This document shows, piece by piece, positions 9,416 through 17,872 of a DNA stretch of 64,000 nucleotides. The notes beneath the pieces are model-generated. The model saw only the letters and a list, made by a program, of their open reading frames with translations. It was not told where the DNA came from and ran no database searches. A program made the position numbers and the translations under genes. The DNA comes from Psychrobacter sp. UBA3483 (GTDB lineage Bacteria > Pseudomonadota > Gammaproteobacteria > Pseudomonadales > Moraxellaceae): positions 62,001-126,000 of the forward strand of contig NZ_DFQS01000050.1 in NCBI RefSeq assembly GCF_002377905.1. The letters are read 5' to 3'. The stretch's first letter is position 1. The number at the start of each line of letters is the position of its first letter.

Positions 9416-9979
9416 ATGCGCTATTGTCTACAATGCGGTCATGAAGCAGAACGCAAAATACCAGCCACCGATAATATGCCGCGCTTGGTATGCCCAAATT
9501 GCAATTATATTCATTATGAAAACCCAAAAGTTATTTGCGGCTCACTGGTCGTGCATAAACACAGAGTGCTGCTATGCCGCCGTGCGATTGAGCCACAATA
9601 TGGCTTATGGACGCTGCCCGCAGGCTTTATGGAAAATGGCGAAACCATGGCAGAAGGCGCAGCGCGAGAAAGCTTTGAAGAGGCAGAAGCAGTGGTTACT
9701 AATCCGCACTTATATTGTTTATATGATATTCCTGATATCGGGCAAATCTATAGCATCTATATCACCGAGCTAAAAGACGGTGCCTACGGTATTGGCTCTG
9801 AAAGTCTGGACTGCGCGTTATTTGCTGAAGAAGACATTCCATGGGACAAGCTCGCCTTTGAAGCGGTACGCCGTACCTTAAAGAGCTATTTTGCTGACCG
9901 CAAAAAGTTTGATGACCATAACGACTTCCCTATTCATCAAGATATGATTGGTAAGGACCAAGCCATTAAGCGTTATTAA
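9416..9979 (+). CDS. Nudix hydrolase with N-terminal zinc ribbon
   Basis: 187-residue Nudix hydrolase. The N-terminus holds a zinc ribbon, CLQCGHE...LVCPNCNYIHYENP, as in NudC-like and related ADP-ribose/NADH pyrophosphatases. The Nudix box is complete: GFMENGETMAEGAARESFEEA, with E and REx2EE in the right places. The sequence CRRAIEPQYGLWTLPAGF before it is common to this subgroup, whose members hydrolyse nucleoside diphosphates linked to other moieties; the exact substrate cannot be read. The frame is open to 9368, but AAGGCAG lies five bases before the ATG at 9416 and the zinc ribbon starts directly after it, so 9416 is chosen. A terminator follows. Confidence 0.9.
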   Translation: MRYCLQCGHEAERKIPATDNMPRLVCPNCNYIHYENPKVICGSLVVHKHRVLLCRRAIEPQYGLWTLPAGFMENGETMAEGAARESFEEAEAVVTNPHLYCLYDIPDIGQIYSIYITELKDGAYGIGSESLDCALFAEEDIPWDKLAFEAVRRTLKSYFADRKKFDDHNDFPIHQDMIGKDQAIKRY

Positions 9980-10010
9980 TACAGCTTTTAAAACTATTTA
10001 CCCGCTATAA

Positions 10011-10053
10011 AAACTGCCGCTATCAATCTAAATACTGAGAGCGGCGGTTTTTT
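10011..10053. terminator. Rho-independent terminator between Nudix gene and PreP-like gene
   Basis: Arms AAACTGCCGCT (10011-10021) and AGCGGCGGTTT (10040-10050), one G-U pair, followed by a T-run. The AAA at the left end may let it also serve the convergent minus-strand peptidase gene. Confidence 0.85.
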
Positions 10054-10099
10054 ATACAGTCAATAATTTGCTATGACTGATTTCACGATAAGTCAAAAA

Positions 10100-13000
10100 C
10101 TAGCTTTTAATCTTGCAAACCTTAAAGCCAAGCTCTTTAACCGCTGCCTCTTTATCATAAGGTGCTAATACTGCACGAACATGATCCTTTCCTTGCAAAT
10201 ATTGCTTAGCCACACGTTGTATGTCATCGATAGTGACGGCTAATATTGCCGCACGCATTTTACGCTGCCAGTCGACGCCGCGATGATGCAGATTGGCAAA
10301 GCAGGCTTTTACCGCCTCTCCTGCTGGAGAGCCTGGTTTATCCATGCCTGAGATAATACCTAAGATGGCTTCTTCTAATTGCTCGTCGGTTTGCGGCTCA
10401 TTTAATAACCACTCGATACTGGCTTCAAAATGCGAAAAAGTTTCAGCACACTGCGGATCGCGATAGCTAAAGAACTTAAAGGCGCACGCGTTAGAATCGT
10501 AGCCCGCGCCACCACCATAAGCACCGCCGCGCTCACGAATGGCACTATGCAAGTAGCCATTGCGCAGATACGGCGCTAACACCATCAAGGCAGCGGTATC
10601 AGGATGGTCGGCTGCTGGCACGGTATATGCGCTAGCATTATGATAGACGTTGGTCGGCACTAGCCACGCCAAATCGTCAACATCGAGCGCCACCCCACTT
10701 TCTAGTGCTTTGACCGCGTCTTTCTCGCCATTTAACGCCGCCTCAAGTTGCAACTCGGCAAACTCGCTTGGGATATTGTCTTCAATACCTGCATCAGAGT
10801 TTGTGATTTTTTCAGCAATCTTTGGCGCTTGGCTGTCTTTCCAGCTCTCAACAATTAAATTACTTAAACGTTCAGTTTGCTCGGCTTCACAGATAATGAC
10901 GGCGTGTTTCGGCAAGCTGATTAAACGTTGATGTAAATCCATCAAGCTGGTTGCCAATTTATCCCACTGCGCATCATCAGTACTGGCATGGGTTAAGAAG
11001 TCTTTGAGCGCGTTCAATGCTGGCAGACCGCTACGTACATATTCTAACTGTGCTTGGCGACTCATGCCGCGACTGGCGGTTTGCATGGCATAAGAATGAC
11101 CAGAACCGGCAAGGTTTGACTGCCAACCAGCTGCGCGCTGCTGCAAAATCTCTTTGATACGGTCATGTTCGCTAAAGACGCTGTGCTCCATGACTTCTTT
11201 AAGCAAATCAATGGCTTCAGGCTTACGATTTAGCGCCCGCGTTGCCACCACAAAGTAACTACTAATCGCTTGACTGTCATCGATATTGGTACGCTGGCTG
11301 ATTCTTGCGGTCACGCCTGATGAATGCGCCGCTTGCTTAGCTTGCATCTCATGAGCGCTTAGCGAATCCGTACCGAGCTCAGATAATAAGCTTAAGTAAA
11401 TTGGCAATAATGGATGATTAATTACTTCATTAACGGGTAGCTCGCTTGTATCCTGATTACCAATCGCATCGGTCAACGGCACAATCACTTGATAATAGTA
11501 TAAGCCATTGGTACCGGCTTCATATTCAAATAAGGTGCTCTCTTGTCCGCTTAAATTTACTTGTTTTTGTGTGCCTTGTTTAAAGCTGATATCGGTCGGG
11601 ACATCTTCTAAGCCAACTTTTGGCAACAAGCTTAAATCATCAGGTGCTGCTTGGCGAGCTGCCAAATCAAGGGCTTGTTGCTTTAAGATGGCTTTATCAT
11701 CAGCAGTCAAATCCATCGCAATGGTATCAAGACGGGTTTGCTCAGCGGCTGCCAAACGGGCTGTTTTTTCGCTATCAGGCGTCAACGTGACACGGACACG
11801 ATGTTGATTATCAAGTAAATGAGTCTTGATTAAATTCGGTAACCACTGTTCGTCTTTGACTTGCTCACGCAGCCATTGCAAGTGCTCATCAACTTCCCAG
11901 ACATCGATAGGGTTGCCATCATGAATCGCCGTGCTAAAGCCTTCTAGCATGAGATTTAGACCATAAGGCATACTATCGCCACCGATATGACGCTGATCTA
12001 TCTCGATTTGATGCAAAATGGTTTCGATGGTTTCCTCATCGATTGGTTTACTCGCGACCTCTTTAAGCAAATCAAGAATGCCCTGCTCTACCGCTTCGGC
12101 ATGCTCAGGGTTTGAACCGCGCAGACCGGTATAAAAGACCATTTCATAATGACTATCATCGAGTCCCAATAATGGACTTGGCGCTTTACCGAGTGAATGG
12201 CTGTCCAAATACGCACGCAGCGGCGAACCAGCATGCTCAACCAACACGCCTTCTAACAGACGCAACGCCAGACGCTGCTTTGGATCGGTAATTGATGGCA
12301 ATAACCAAGCCACCACATGATGCGTTTGGTCAGGACCGGCTTCGTCAGCAGTATAAGTGTCAACCGCGCTGATTGGTGCAGACAGACGCTTTTCTGGACG
12401 TGAAACGTGTTTTTTGCCCGCTTCAAACTGAATCAAGGCATCGTCATGGATTTTTGCTTGCGTTTGGGCAACCGGAATATTACCAAAGCTCATAATCACA
12501 CTGTTTGATGGGTGATAATGACTTTGATGGAATTCAACCAGCTCATGATGGGTCAAATCAGGAATATCAGCAGGATCGCCGCCCGAATTATAATGATAGG
12601 TCGTTGTTGGGAACAAGTGATGGGCGACCGTATGATAGAGCTGGTCAATCTCGCCACTCATCGCGCCTTTCATCTCATTGAACACAATACCTTTAAACTG
12701 CGGTTTATCATTTTCGTCTAACTCAACGCGGATGCCTTCTTGGGCAAAATCCAGCGGATGAATATTCGGGAAAAACGACGCATCAAGATAAACGGCCAGC
12801 AAGTTAAAATAATCGTTCTTATTTTGCGTGGCATACGGATAGGCGGTCCAATCAGCAGCAGTCATCGCATTCATAAACGTATTTAATGAACGTTTAATCA
12901 TCGAAAAGAACGGGTCGCGGACAGGGAACTTTTCAGAGCCACACAAAGCCACGTGCTCTAAGATATGCGCCTCACCTTTTGAGTCCATTGGCTGGGTACG

Positions 13001-13177
13001 AAAGCCGACCAAAAAAGCATTTTCGTCACTCGGATGGGCTAAATGGTAATGCATGGCACCTGTCTTGACGTGCTGGCTTATCAGCACATCCATTGATAAT
13101 GCCTCAATGTGACGATGCTCAAGCAGCTCAAACGCTGGATGCAGGGTTAAATCAGCGGTAAATGGCGTGTCAGTCAT
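10100..13177 (-). CDS. M16C zinc metallopeptidase, presequence protease (PreP)-like
   Basis: Large zinc peptidase of the insulinase/pitrilysin clan, 1025 residues, probably degrading short unstructured peptides in the cytoplasm (no signal peptide). The inverted zinc motif HxxEH is HILEH at residues 71-75 (ligands H71 and H75, catalytic E74), followed by the M16C-typical CGSEKFPVRDPFF and MNAMTAADWTAYPYAT. The C-terminal half carries the second M16 fold with RERGGAYGGGAGYDSN, the substrate-binding R/Y loop. Length and these motifs fit PreP rather than the shorter M16B type. The frame is open to a TTG at 13216, but AAGGA sits six bases before the ATG at 13177. It is a single gene, divergent from the universal stress gene. 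Confidence 0.92.
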   Translation of the reverse strand: MTDTPFTADLTLHPAFELLEHRHIEALSMDVLISQHVKTGAMHYHLAHPSDENAFLVGFRTQPMDSKGEAHILEHVALCGSEKFPVRDPFFSMIKRSLNTFMNAMTAADWTAYPYATQNKNDYFNLLAVYLDASFFPNIHPLDFAQEGIRVELDENDKPQFKGIVFNEMKGAMSGEIDQLYHTVAHHLFPTTTYHYNSGGDPADIPDLTHHELVEFHQSHYHPSNSVIMSFGNIPVAQTQAKIHDDALIQFEAGKKHVSRPEKRLSAPISAVDTYTADEAGPDQTHHVVAWLLPSITDPKQRLALRLLEGVLVEHAGSPLRAYLDSHSLGKAPSPLLGLDDSHYEMVFYTGLRGSNPEHAEAVEQGILDLLKEVASKPIDEETIETILHQIEIDQRHIGGDSMPYGLNLMLEGFSTAIHDGNPIDVWEVDEHLQWLREQVKDEQWLPNLIKTHLLDNQHRVRVTLTPDSEKTARLAAAEQTRLDTIAMDLTADDKAILKQQALDLAARQAAPDDLSLLPKVGLEDVPTDISFKQGTQKQVNLSGQESTLFEYEAGTNGLYYYQVIVPLTDAIGNQDTSELPVNEVINHPLLPIYLSLLSELGTDSLSAHEMQAKQAAHSSGVTARISQRTNIDDSQAISSYFVVATRALNRKPEAIDLLKEVMEHSVFSEHDRIKEILQQRAAGWQSNLAGSGHSYAMQTASRGMSRQAQLEYVRSGLPALNALKDFLTHASTDDAQWDKLATSLMDLHQRLISLPKHAVIICEAEQTERLSNLIVESWKDSQAPKIAEKITNSDAGIEDNIPSEFAELQLEAALNGEKDAVKALESGVALDVDDLAWLVPTNVYHNASAYTVPAADHPDTAALMVLAPYLRNGYLHSAIRERGGAYGGGAGYDSNACAFKFFSYRDPQCAETFSHFEASIEWLLNEPQTDEQLEEAILGIISGMDKPGSPAGEAVKACFANLHHRGVDWQRKMRAAILAVTIDDIQRVAKQYLQGKDHVRAVLAPYDKEAAVKELGFKVCKIKS

Positions 13178-13561
13178 AGTTGTCCTTATAGAGTAACCTG
13201 ATAGCTTCTTCGTCAAGCGCTCATGTGGCCGTTAACTGATAAAGCAGCTCAGGATAAACAATCAAAAATGAAAAGGTTTATATTTATAAAATTGATTGGT
13301 CTAAACTTAATAATGTTATAAAAATAACAGTGTTATACAAAATACAGGTAATCTTTCAATAGAATGGCAGTTATCAGCTAAAAAGAATTTGCCTAACGAA
13401 ACTAGATGGGGCTTAGGGCTTGATAAGTCAAGATAGTGCTAGGAGAAAAATAATAACGCTTCAAGATTAAATCATAAAGATAGTGTGGATTTAACAAAGC
13501 CTACTTAACAGCAGTCAGTAGTAGTGCTATAGTTGAAATCATCTGTCAAAAGGAGCAGCTC
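13178..13561. other. Divergent intergenic region, PreP-like gene / usp
   Basis: A 384-nt AT-rich spacer holding the promoters of both genes. I see no ORF, hairpin or promoter good enough to call. Confidence 0.5.
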
Positions 13562-14023
13562 ATGAGTTACGAACATATTTTATTGGTCACCGACTTGATG
13601 TCCGACGCTGATGTGGTCGCCCAAAAGGCCAAACGTATCGTCGAGAATCGTCCGAACGCCAAATTATCGGTATTACATATCGTCAAAGATACCATGGTCG
13701 GCTTTGGCTATGAGCTGGTGCCTGCCTCAAGTTTATACGATGAAATCGATGATGAACGCTGCCAAGAAGCGCGTGCCAAACTGGCTCAGTTTTTGGAGCG
13801 TAACGACTTACATGCGGTCAACTCTGAAGTGACCACTGCCATCTCTAACAGTGAAGGCATCGTCAATTATTGCCATAAGCATGACGTTGATTTATTAGTC
13901 ATCGGTCGTCATGAGCGACATGGTATCTCGGCTTGGCTTAGTGGCGCGACGGCAGATAATATCTTGCCAAACGTCCCATGCGACAGCTTAGTCGTGAGAC
14001 TCGATAAACCCGTTAATAAATAA
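13562..14023 (+). CDS. Universal stress protein UspA family
   Basis: Small cytoplasmic stress-response protein of 153 residues with a single Usp domain: MSYEHILLVTDLMSDADVVAQKA at the start and DVDLLVIGRHERHG...VPCDSLVVRL at the end. The ATP-binding pattern G-x2-G-x9-G-S/T is degenerate: the second glycine is glutamate (GRHE) and the closing serine/threonine is alanine. This is the state seen in E. coli UspA-type proteins, which do not bind ATP. The ribosome site AAGGAG is strong, at a good distance. It is a single-gene unit closed by a perfect terminator. Confidence 0.93.
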   Translation: MSYEHILLVTDLMSDADVVAQKAKRIVENRPNAKLSVLHIVKDTMVGFGYELVPASSLYDEIDDERCQEARAKLAQFLERNDLHAVNSEVTTAISNSEGIVNYCHKHDVDLLVIGRHERHGISAWLSGATADNILPNVPCDSLVVRLDKPVNK

Positions 14024-14083
14024 CGCTAAGAACAGACTTAACATAATTCCCAAGTTATTTAAAACCATTAAAAAAGCTCATTA

Positions 14084-14116
14084 AAAAAAGCGCACTGTGT
14101 GACAGTGCGCTTTTTT
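14084..14116 (+). terminator. Rho-independent terminator after usp
   Basis: A perfect 15-bp stem (14084-14098 with 14102-14116) on a 3-nt loop, ending in TTTTTT. The A-run at the other end makes it potentially bidirectional. Confidence 0.93.
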
Positions 14117-14155
14117 ACTGTTCGTTAAAACAGTAAACTTTCTCACTACAATCTC

Positions 14156-14293
14156 TATAGTGAGTGAAAAGTAATATCGATATATCACGTACTACTGATA
14201 TCAATTTTTCTTGCTTGCTGTGCCTGCGCAGACAGAGGCTACAAAAAATTGATATCAGCAATACCATAGTATTTTTAGGATATTTTGACTATA
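14156..14293 (+). repeat. MITE-like intergenic repeat, copy 1
   Basis: A 138-bp non-coding element that matches the reverse complement of 33830-33966 along its whole length, with only about a dozen or so differences. It begins TATAGTGAGTGAAAAG and ends ATATTTTGACTATA, so its termini are short inverted repeats (TATAGT/ACTATA). Inside is a perfect 14-bp inverted repeat, TGATATCAATTTTT (14196-14209) with AAAAATTGATATCA (14244-14257), whose loop region is conserved between the copies and contains the palindrome CTGCGCAG. It lies between the usp terminator and the stop codon of the convergent LysR gene. The ends could reflect insertion at TA, but no transposase is present here. Mobility is inferred. 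Confidence 0.85.
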
Positions 14294-14308
14294 CAGTTAC
14301 CAGTAAAA

Positions 14309-15241
14309 TCAATCTTCTATCAAAATATCAATAAAACTCTGCCAAATCGGGCTTTGATGCCGGGCTTTATGCCACACGAGCCACCACGTGCGCGCTAAAT
14401 CGATACCCGCTACTTTCACCTGCACCAACTTCCCTGCCGTAAGTTCTGCCTCAATGACATACTGCGATAAACAGCCAAGCCCAATATCGGCGCTGACCAT
14501 ATGCTTAATCGCTTCTGACTGCTGAATCGCCATGACAATCTCGGCATGCGGCAGATGTTGCAATAATTGCTCATCTATTATTTGCCGTGTCCCCGAACCT
14601 GCCTCTCGTACCAGTAATGGCAGCCTTGCCAATTGTTCCGCGCTGAGCTCATAGCATTTTTCTTTATCGTTATAGGCCATGTCTGCCAGCCATTTACTAT
14701 GAGATTTAGCAAATACCATCAAGGTATCGGTGCGCCAAGCGCGCTGCTCAATGACTTTCATATCTGTCGGGCGCGGCATACCTTCTACAAGCGCAATATC
14801 AATATTTAGTTGTTCAACCTCGCCGACCACTTCTTGGGTATTGGCAATATACATATCGATATGGGCATCGGGTAGCGCTTCGTACAATTTGGCAAGCAGC
14901 GGCGGCAGCACATAATTGCCGATCGTGGTACTCGCACCAATATGAATCTGCCCTGCTTGATGCTTATGATAATGCTCAAGCGCTAAAGCTTGTCCCAAAA
15001 TCGCTTGCGCCTGTATATAGATAGGATGGGCGTTTGGATGCTGATTGAGCCTGCGCCCGACGCGCTCAAATAGCGGCATTTGCAGCCGTGCCTCCAGCTC
15101 AGTGAGCGCACTACTGACCGCCGACTGCGATAAATGCAGCGCTTCACTGGCACGGCTGGTACTGCCAGTTTGATAAATACTGACAAACACCGATAGCTGC
15201 TTCAGGGTAATTTTTGGTAGCGTCTGAACGGTCTTTTTCAT
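14309..15241 (-). CDS. LysR-family transcriptional regulator
   Basis: DNA-binding regulator of 310 residues. Residues 10-70 form the LysR winged helix-turn-helix (LKQLSVFVSIYQTGSTSRAS, then LHLSQSAVSSALTELE), followed by the two-lobed effector-binding domain beginning at IHIGASTTIGNYVLPPLL. It is transcribed divergently from the YeiH-type transporter gene, and this arrangement, the usual one for LysR regulators and their targets, suggests it controls that gene and itself. E. coli has a comparable yeiE/yeiH neighbourhood. The ATG at 15241 lacks a strong ribosome site. The effector is unknown. Confidence 0.92.
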   Translation of the reverse strand: MKKTVQTLPKITLKQLSVFVSIYQTGSTSRASEALHLSQSAVSSALTELEARLQMPLFERVGRRLNQHPNAHPIYIQAQAILGQALALEHYHKHQAGQIHIGASTTIGNYVLPPLLAKLYEALPDAHIDMYIANTQEVVGEVEQLNIDIALVEGMPRPTDMKVIEQRAWRTDTLMVFAKSHSKWLADMAYNDKEKCYELSAEQLARLPLLVREAGSGTRQIIDEQLLQHLPHAEIVMAIQQSEAIKHMVSADIGLGCLSQYVIEAELTAGKLVQVKVAGIDLARTWWLVWHKARHQSPIWQSFIDILIED

Positions 15242-15383
15242 AATGTCTCTGACATCCTATACAAACTAAAAACTTCTAAAAAATCACTTAATATCAGAAA
15301 CTACTTACTAACCTAATAAATCGATAGCTTATATCTTATTAATCTGTTTTTATTATAAATCAGTTTGTCTTATACTGTCTATT

Positions 15384-15395
15384 CATAAGCTTATG
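15384..15395. promoter_or_regulatory. Palindrome, candidate operator of the LysR/YeiH pair
   Basis: CATAAGCTTATG is a perfect 12-bp palindrome in the 196-nt divergent spacer, about 43 bases before the transporter start. LysR proteins bind short interrupted palindromes (T-N11-A type) in such spacers. No binding evidence can be read from the sequence itself. Confidence 0.4.
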
Positions 15396-15437
15396 CTTAT
15401 TTCGATTATAGAAGATAAAAAATAGGATGCGTACGAT

Positions 15438-16520
15438 ATGAACGCAGTGGCACAAACCATGAATAATTACTTCCCGCATAATCGTCATGCGATGGGACTT
15501 ATCGTCGTGCTGATTGGGAGCTTGTTTTGTTTGTGGTTAAATGTCAGCCTAAACACATGGTCAAATGGACGCATTGTTGGTCTGTCATCGTTGACGCTAG
15601 CAATTTTACTTGGCATGGTACTTGGCAATACGATTTATCCAAATTTTTCTGATCAATTAAGTGCGGGTGTTGGTTTTGCTAAAGGTCAAATACTGCGCCT
15701 AGCCATTATATTTTATGGCTTTAAGCTAACCTTAACCCAAGTCGCAAGCGTTGGTATGCCAGCCGTTATGACAGATGCATTGGTGCTGACCTCGACATTT
15801 TTAATCACCTATTGGCTTGGCACCAAATGGCTAAAGATCGATAAGCAAACCACTTTATTGATTGGCTCAGGTGCCAGTATTTGCGGTGCGGCAGCGGTGA
15901 TTGCCGCCGAACCTGTGGTCAAAGCCGAAGCGCATAAGGTCACCATTGCCGTTGCCACGGTAGTCGTATTTGGCACAATTGCCATGCTGCTCTATCCGTT
16001 TTTATATCAGCTTGGCTGGCTACAACCTTGGTTAAACGCCCAGCAATACGGCATTTATACTGGTTCGACCATTCATGAAGTAGCGCAAGTAGTGGTCGCC
16101 GGTAATGCCATTAACACCGAGGTTGGCAATACCGCAGTCGTCACAAAAATGATACGAGTGATGATGCTAGCACCTTTTTTATTGATTTTATCGTTTGCCT
16201 TAACCAAGACCAGCAACGACAATGACGAAAAGCCGTCATTTATAAGTCGCGTGCAACAGGTTAAAGTACCTTGGTTTGCCTTTCTTTTTATTTTAGTCGT
16301 GTTGCTGCATACGTGGGTGCCGATGACAGCAAACTTTGAGCAGAGTATGGTCATGCTTGATGATGTGCTACTTACCATGGCGATGTTTGCTCTTGGTTTG
16401 ACCACTCATATGAGCGCTATTAAACAAGCTGGCATAAAACCGCTGATACTTGGTGCGATTATGTTTACTTGGCTGATCGTCGGTGGCGGTTTGATCAATA
16501 TTGGTATTAGCTCTCTTTAA
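15438..16520 (+). CDS. YeiH/UPF0324 family putative anion (sulfate) exporter
   Basis: Polytopic inner-membrane protein, 360 residues, with about ten hydrophobic segments. Family signatures are LAILLGMVLGNTIYPN near the N-terminus, LLIGSGASICGAAAVIAAEPVVKA in the middle and GSTIHEVAQVVVAGNA after it. NCBI-style names call these putative sulfate exporters, while the transported compound has not been shown for most members. The start has AGGATG upstream. It is divergent from a LysR gene that is its likely regulator, and a terminator follows. The family is sure; the substrate is a guess carried by the family name. Confidence 0.9.
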   Translation: MNAVAQTMNNYFPHNRHAMGLIVVLIGSLFCLWLNVSLNTWSNGRIVGLSSLTLAILLGMVLGNTIYPNFSDQLSAGVGFAKGQILRLAIIFYGFKLTLTQVASVGMPAVMTDALVLTSTFLITYWLGTKWLKIDKQTTLLIGSGASICGAAAVIAAEPVVKAEAHKVTIAVATVVVFGTIAMLLYPFLYQLGWLQPWLNAQQYGIYTGSTIHEVAQVVVAGNAINTEVGNTAVVTKMIRVMMLAPFLLILSFALTKTSNDNDEKPSFISRVQQVKVPWFAFLFILVVLLHTWVPMTANFEQSMVMLDDVLLTMAMFALGLTTHMSAIKQAGIKPLILGAIMFTWLIVGGGLINIGISSL

Positions 16521-16566
16521 ATAAATCAACGGCTATCAAACGATCAACATAACCTAAAGCAATATT

Positions 16567-16604
16567 AAAAAAGCCTACAACTGATATAGTTCGTAGGCTT
16601 TTGC
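16567..16604 (+). terminator. Rho-independent terminator after the YeiH-type gene
   Basis: Arms AAAAGCCTAC and GTAGGCTTTT (right arm 16593-16602), extendable through AACT/AGTT with one bulge, ending in a short T-run. Confidence 0.8.
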
Positions 16605-16658
16605 ATGGTAGAGACATTTTATTTATTGGTATCAAATAAGTGCCATTAAAATTTAGAC

Positions 16659-16690
16659 GAAAAAAAACGAACCCTAAGGCTCGTTTCTTT
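16659..16690 (-). terminator. Rho-independent terminator after the cold-shock gene
   Basis: On the minus strand, ACGAGCC and GGTTCGT pair around TTAG with one wobble, followed by a run of eight T. It lies about 35 bases beyond the cold-shock stop codon. Confidence 0.8.
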
Positions 16691-16723
16691 ATTCATCTTG
16701 CTCTAGTTGTCTATAAAGACAAA

Positions 16724-16933
16724 TTAGATAGCAACGATGTTATGTGCTTGTGGGCCTTTTTGGCCTTGAGTTACAGTGAACTCAACTTCTTGGCCTTCAG
16801 CCAAAGTTTTAAAACCTGAACCAGTGATTTCGCTGTAATGAGCAAAAACGTCTGCGCCGTTTTCTGGAGCGATGAAACCAAAGCCTTTAGCTTCGTTGAA
16901 CCACTTAACTGTACCTTTTTGAACGTCTGACAT
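16724..16933 (-). CDS. Cold-shock protein (CspA family)
   Basis: Single-domain nucleic-acid chaperone of 69 residues that melts RNA secondary structure. RNP1 is KGFGFI (17-22) and RNP2 is VFAHYS (29-34), the latter with alanine and tyrosine where VFVHFS is usual. Two in-frame ATG codons lie six bases apart (16939 and 16933); AGGG is too close to the first and well spaced for the second, which also gives the standard Csp length. A good promoter lies about 150 nt upstream, so the mRNA has a long leader, as in cold-inducible csp genes. Closed by its own terminator. Whether it is cold-induced or constitutive cannot be told. Confidence 0.96.
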   Translation of the reverse strand: MSDVQKGTVKWFNEAKGFGFIAPENGADVFAHYSEITGSGFKTLAEGQEVEFTVTQGQKGPQAHNIVAI

Positions 16934-17076
16934 AGTCATAACCCTGATATTTAATTTATTTTTGGCCTAATTGGCCGGTAACGCTTGCAAATAGCTACTG
17001 AACGATAAATATTAAAACGAAGGATTATAACTAATACTACGAGGTAATGATTTGGTGCAGAACTGCTCTTAAGCTT
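16934..17076 (-). promoter_or_regulatory. Long 5' leader of the cold-shock mRNA
   Basis: About 140 nt between the predicted transcription start and the chosen ATG. It contains the self-complementary GGCCTAATTGGCC (16964-16976) shortly before the ribosome site. Long structured leaders regulate cspA-type mRNAs by temperature; a thermosensor role here is inferred from length and position only. Confidence 0.5.
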
Positions 17077-17082
17077 GCAAGC

Positions 17083-17111
17083 ATTATAGGTGGCCTAGCG
17101 CAGTATGGCAA
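17083..17111 (-). promoter_or_regulatory. Sigma-70 promoter of the cold-shock gene
   Basis: On the minus strand TTGCCA (17111-17106), exactly 17 nt, then a perfect TATAAT (17088-17083). It is the best promoter match I see in the window. Confidence 0.75.
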
Positions 17112-17220
17112 GCCTTATCTTATCTTTAGTGTAACAAAGCGCAATTATTGGCTATTTTTTGACCTTATTTGCTTTATTTTTAGGTATTTGGCAAAGATTT
17201 TAAGCATTTATTCTATATGT

Positions 17221-17643
17221 TTAGGCATTTGGCAAACGGAATAAATATATTGCGACGCTACTACATACAGCTGCAACGAGCCATGCTACCCATAGCGTAT
17301 CGGCTGGCAAGCGATAAAATAACATCGCCGTAGATATAGACATCATAATCGTCGCCAACCACTTGGCATACAGCGGTACGGCGCGGCGCTCTTCCCAATC
17401 ACGAACAAACTTACCAAAATACTTGTGATTAATGAGCCAAAAATGAAAACGTCGTGAGCTACGTGCCCAGCAACCTGCTGCCAGTAATATAAAAGGGGCT
17501 GTCGGCATGACTGGCAATAATGCGCCAATAATCCCCAGTACAAAAAACACCCAACCAAATATCAAAAATGCCCAACGCACCGCGGGGCTATTATGCTGAT
17601 TGGTCTTTGGTCGGTAGTAAAATGCTTTTTTATTTTCGCTCAT
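17221..17643 (-). CDS. YbaN family (DUF454) inner-membrane protein
   Basis: 140-residue membrane protein with three or four hydrophobic segments. The DUF454 signature is present: ALLPVMPTAPFILLAAGCWARSS, followed by FHFWLINHKYFGKFVRDWE. E. coli YbaN belongs to this family, and no molecular function is established. Its promoter must lie in the 229-nt spacer toward valS. It is upstream of the cold-shock gene on the same strand, but the strong promoter at 17083-17111 makes the cold-shock gene independent. Confidence 0.9.
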   Translation of the reverse strand: MSENKKAFYYRPKTNQHNSPAVRWAFLIFGWVFFVLGIIGALLPVMPTAPFILLAAGCWARSSRRFHFWLINHKYFGKFVRDWEERRAVPLYAKWLATIMMSISTAMLFYRLPADTLWVAWLVAAVCSSVAIYLFRLPNA

Positions 17644-17822
17644 ATAATTAATGTCATTGGCTTAGATTTGTTATGGTTTAAGCATGCTATAGTACTCAAA
17701 ACGGTGCAAGGTTATTTTTACGAGGTTTTTGCTATAAGTAGGTATGTTTAGTTAGGGGTTGGGTAAGTTAATTGACATACTTCTTATTATATTAAAATGC
17801 AGTTTATTCACGCATTATAATA

Positions 17823-17850
17823 AGAAAGCCACCTAATCAGGTGGCTTTCT
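17823..17850. terminator. Terminator hairpin after valS
   Basis: A perfect 12-bp stem (17823-17834 with 17839-17850) on a 4-nt loop, just beyond the valS stop at 17873. The T-run is short on either side, but the stem is GC-rich enough to be a likely terminator. Confidence 0.75.
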
Positions 17851-17872
17851 CATATATAAGATTAGTTAAATA

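Noticed and set aside
17047..17244. 65-codon plus-strand frame beside the cold-shock gene
   Set aside because: It overlaps the cold-shock promoter and the end of the YbaN gene and has no ribosome site.
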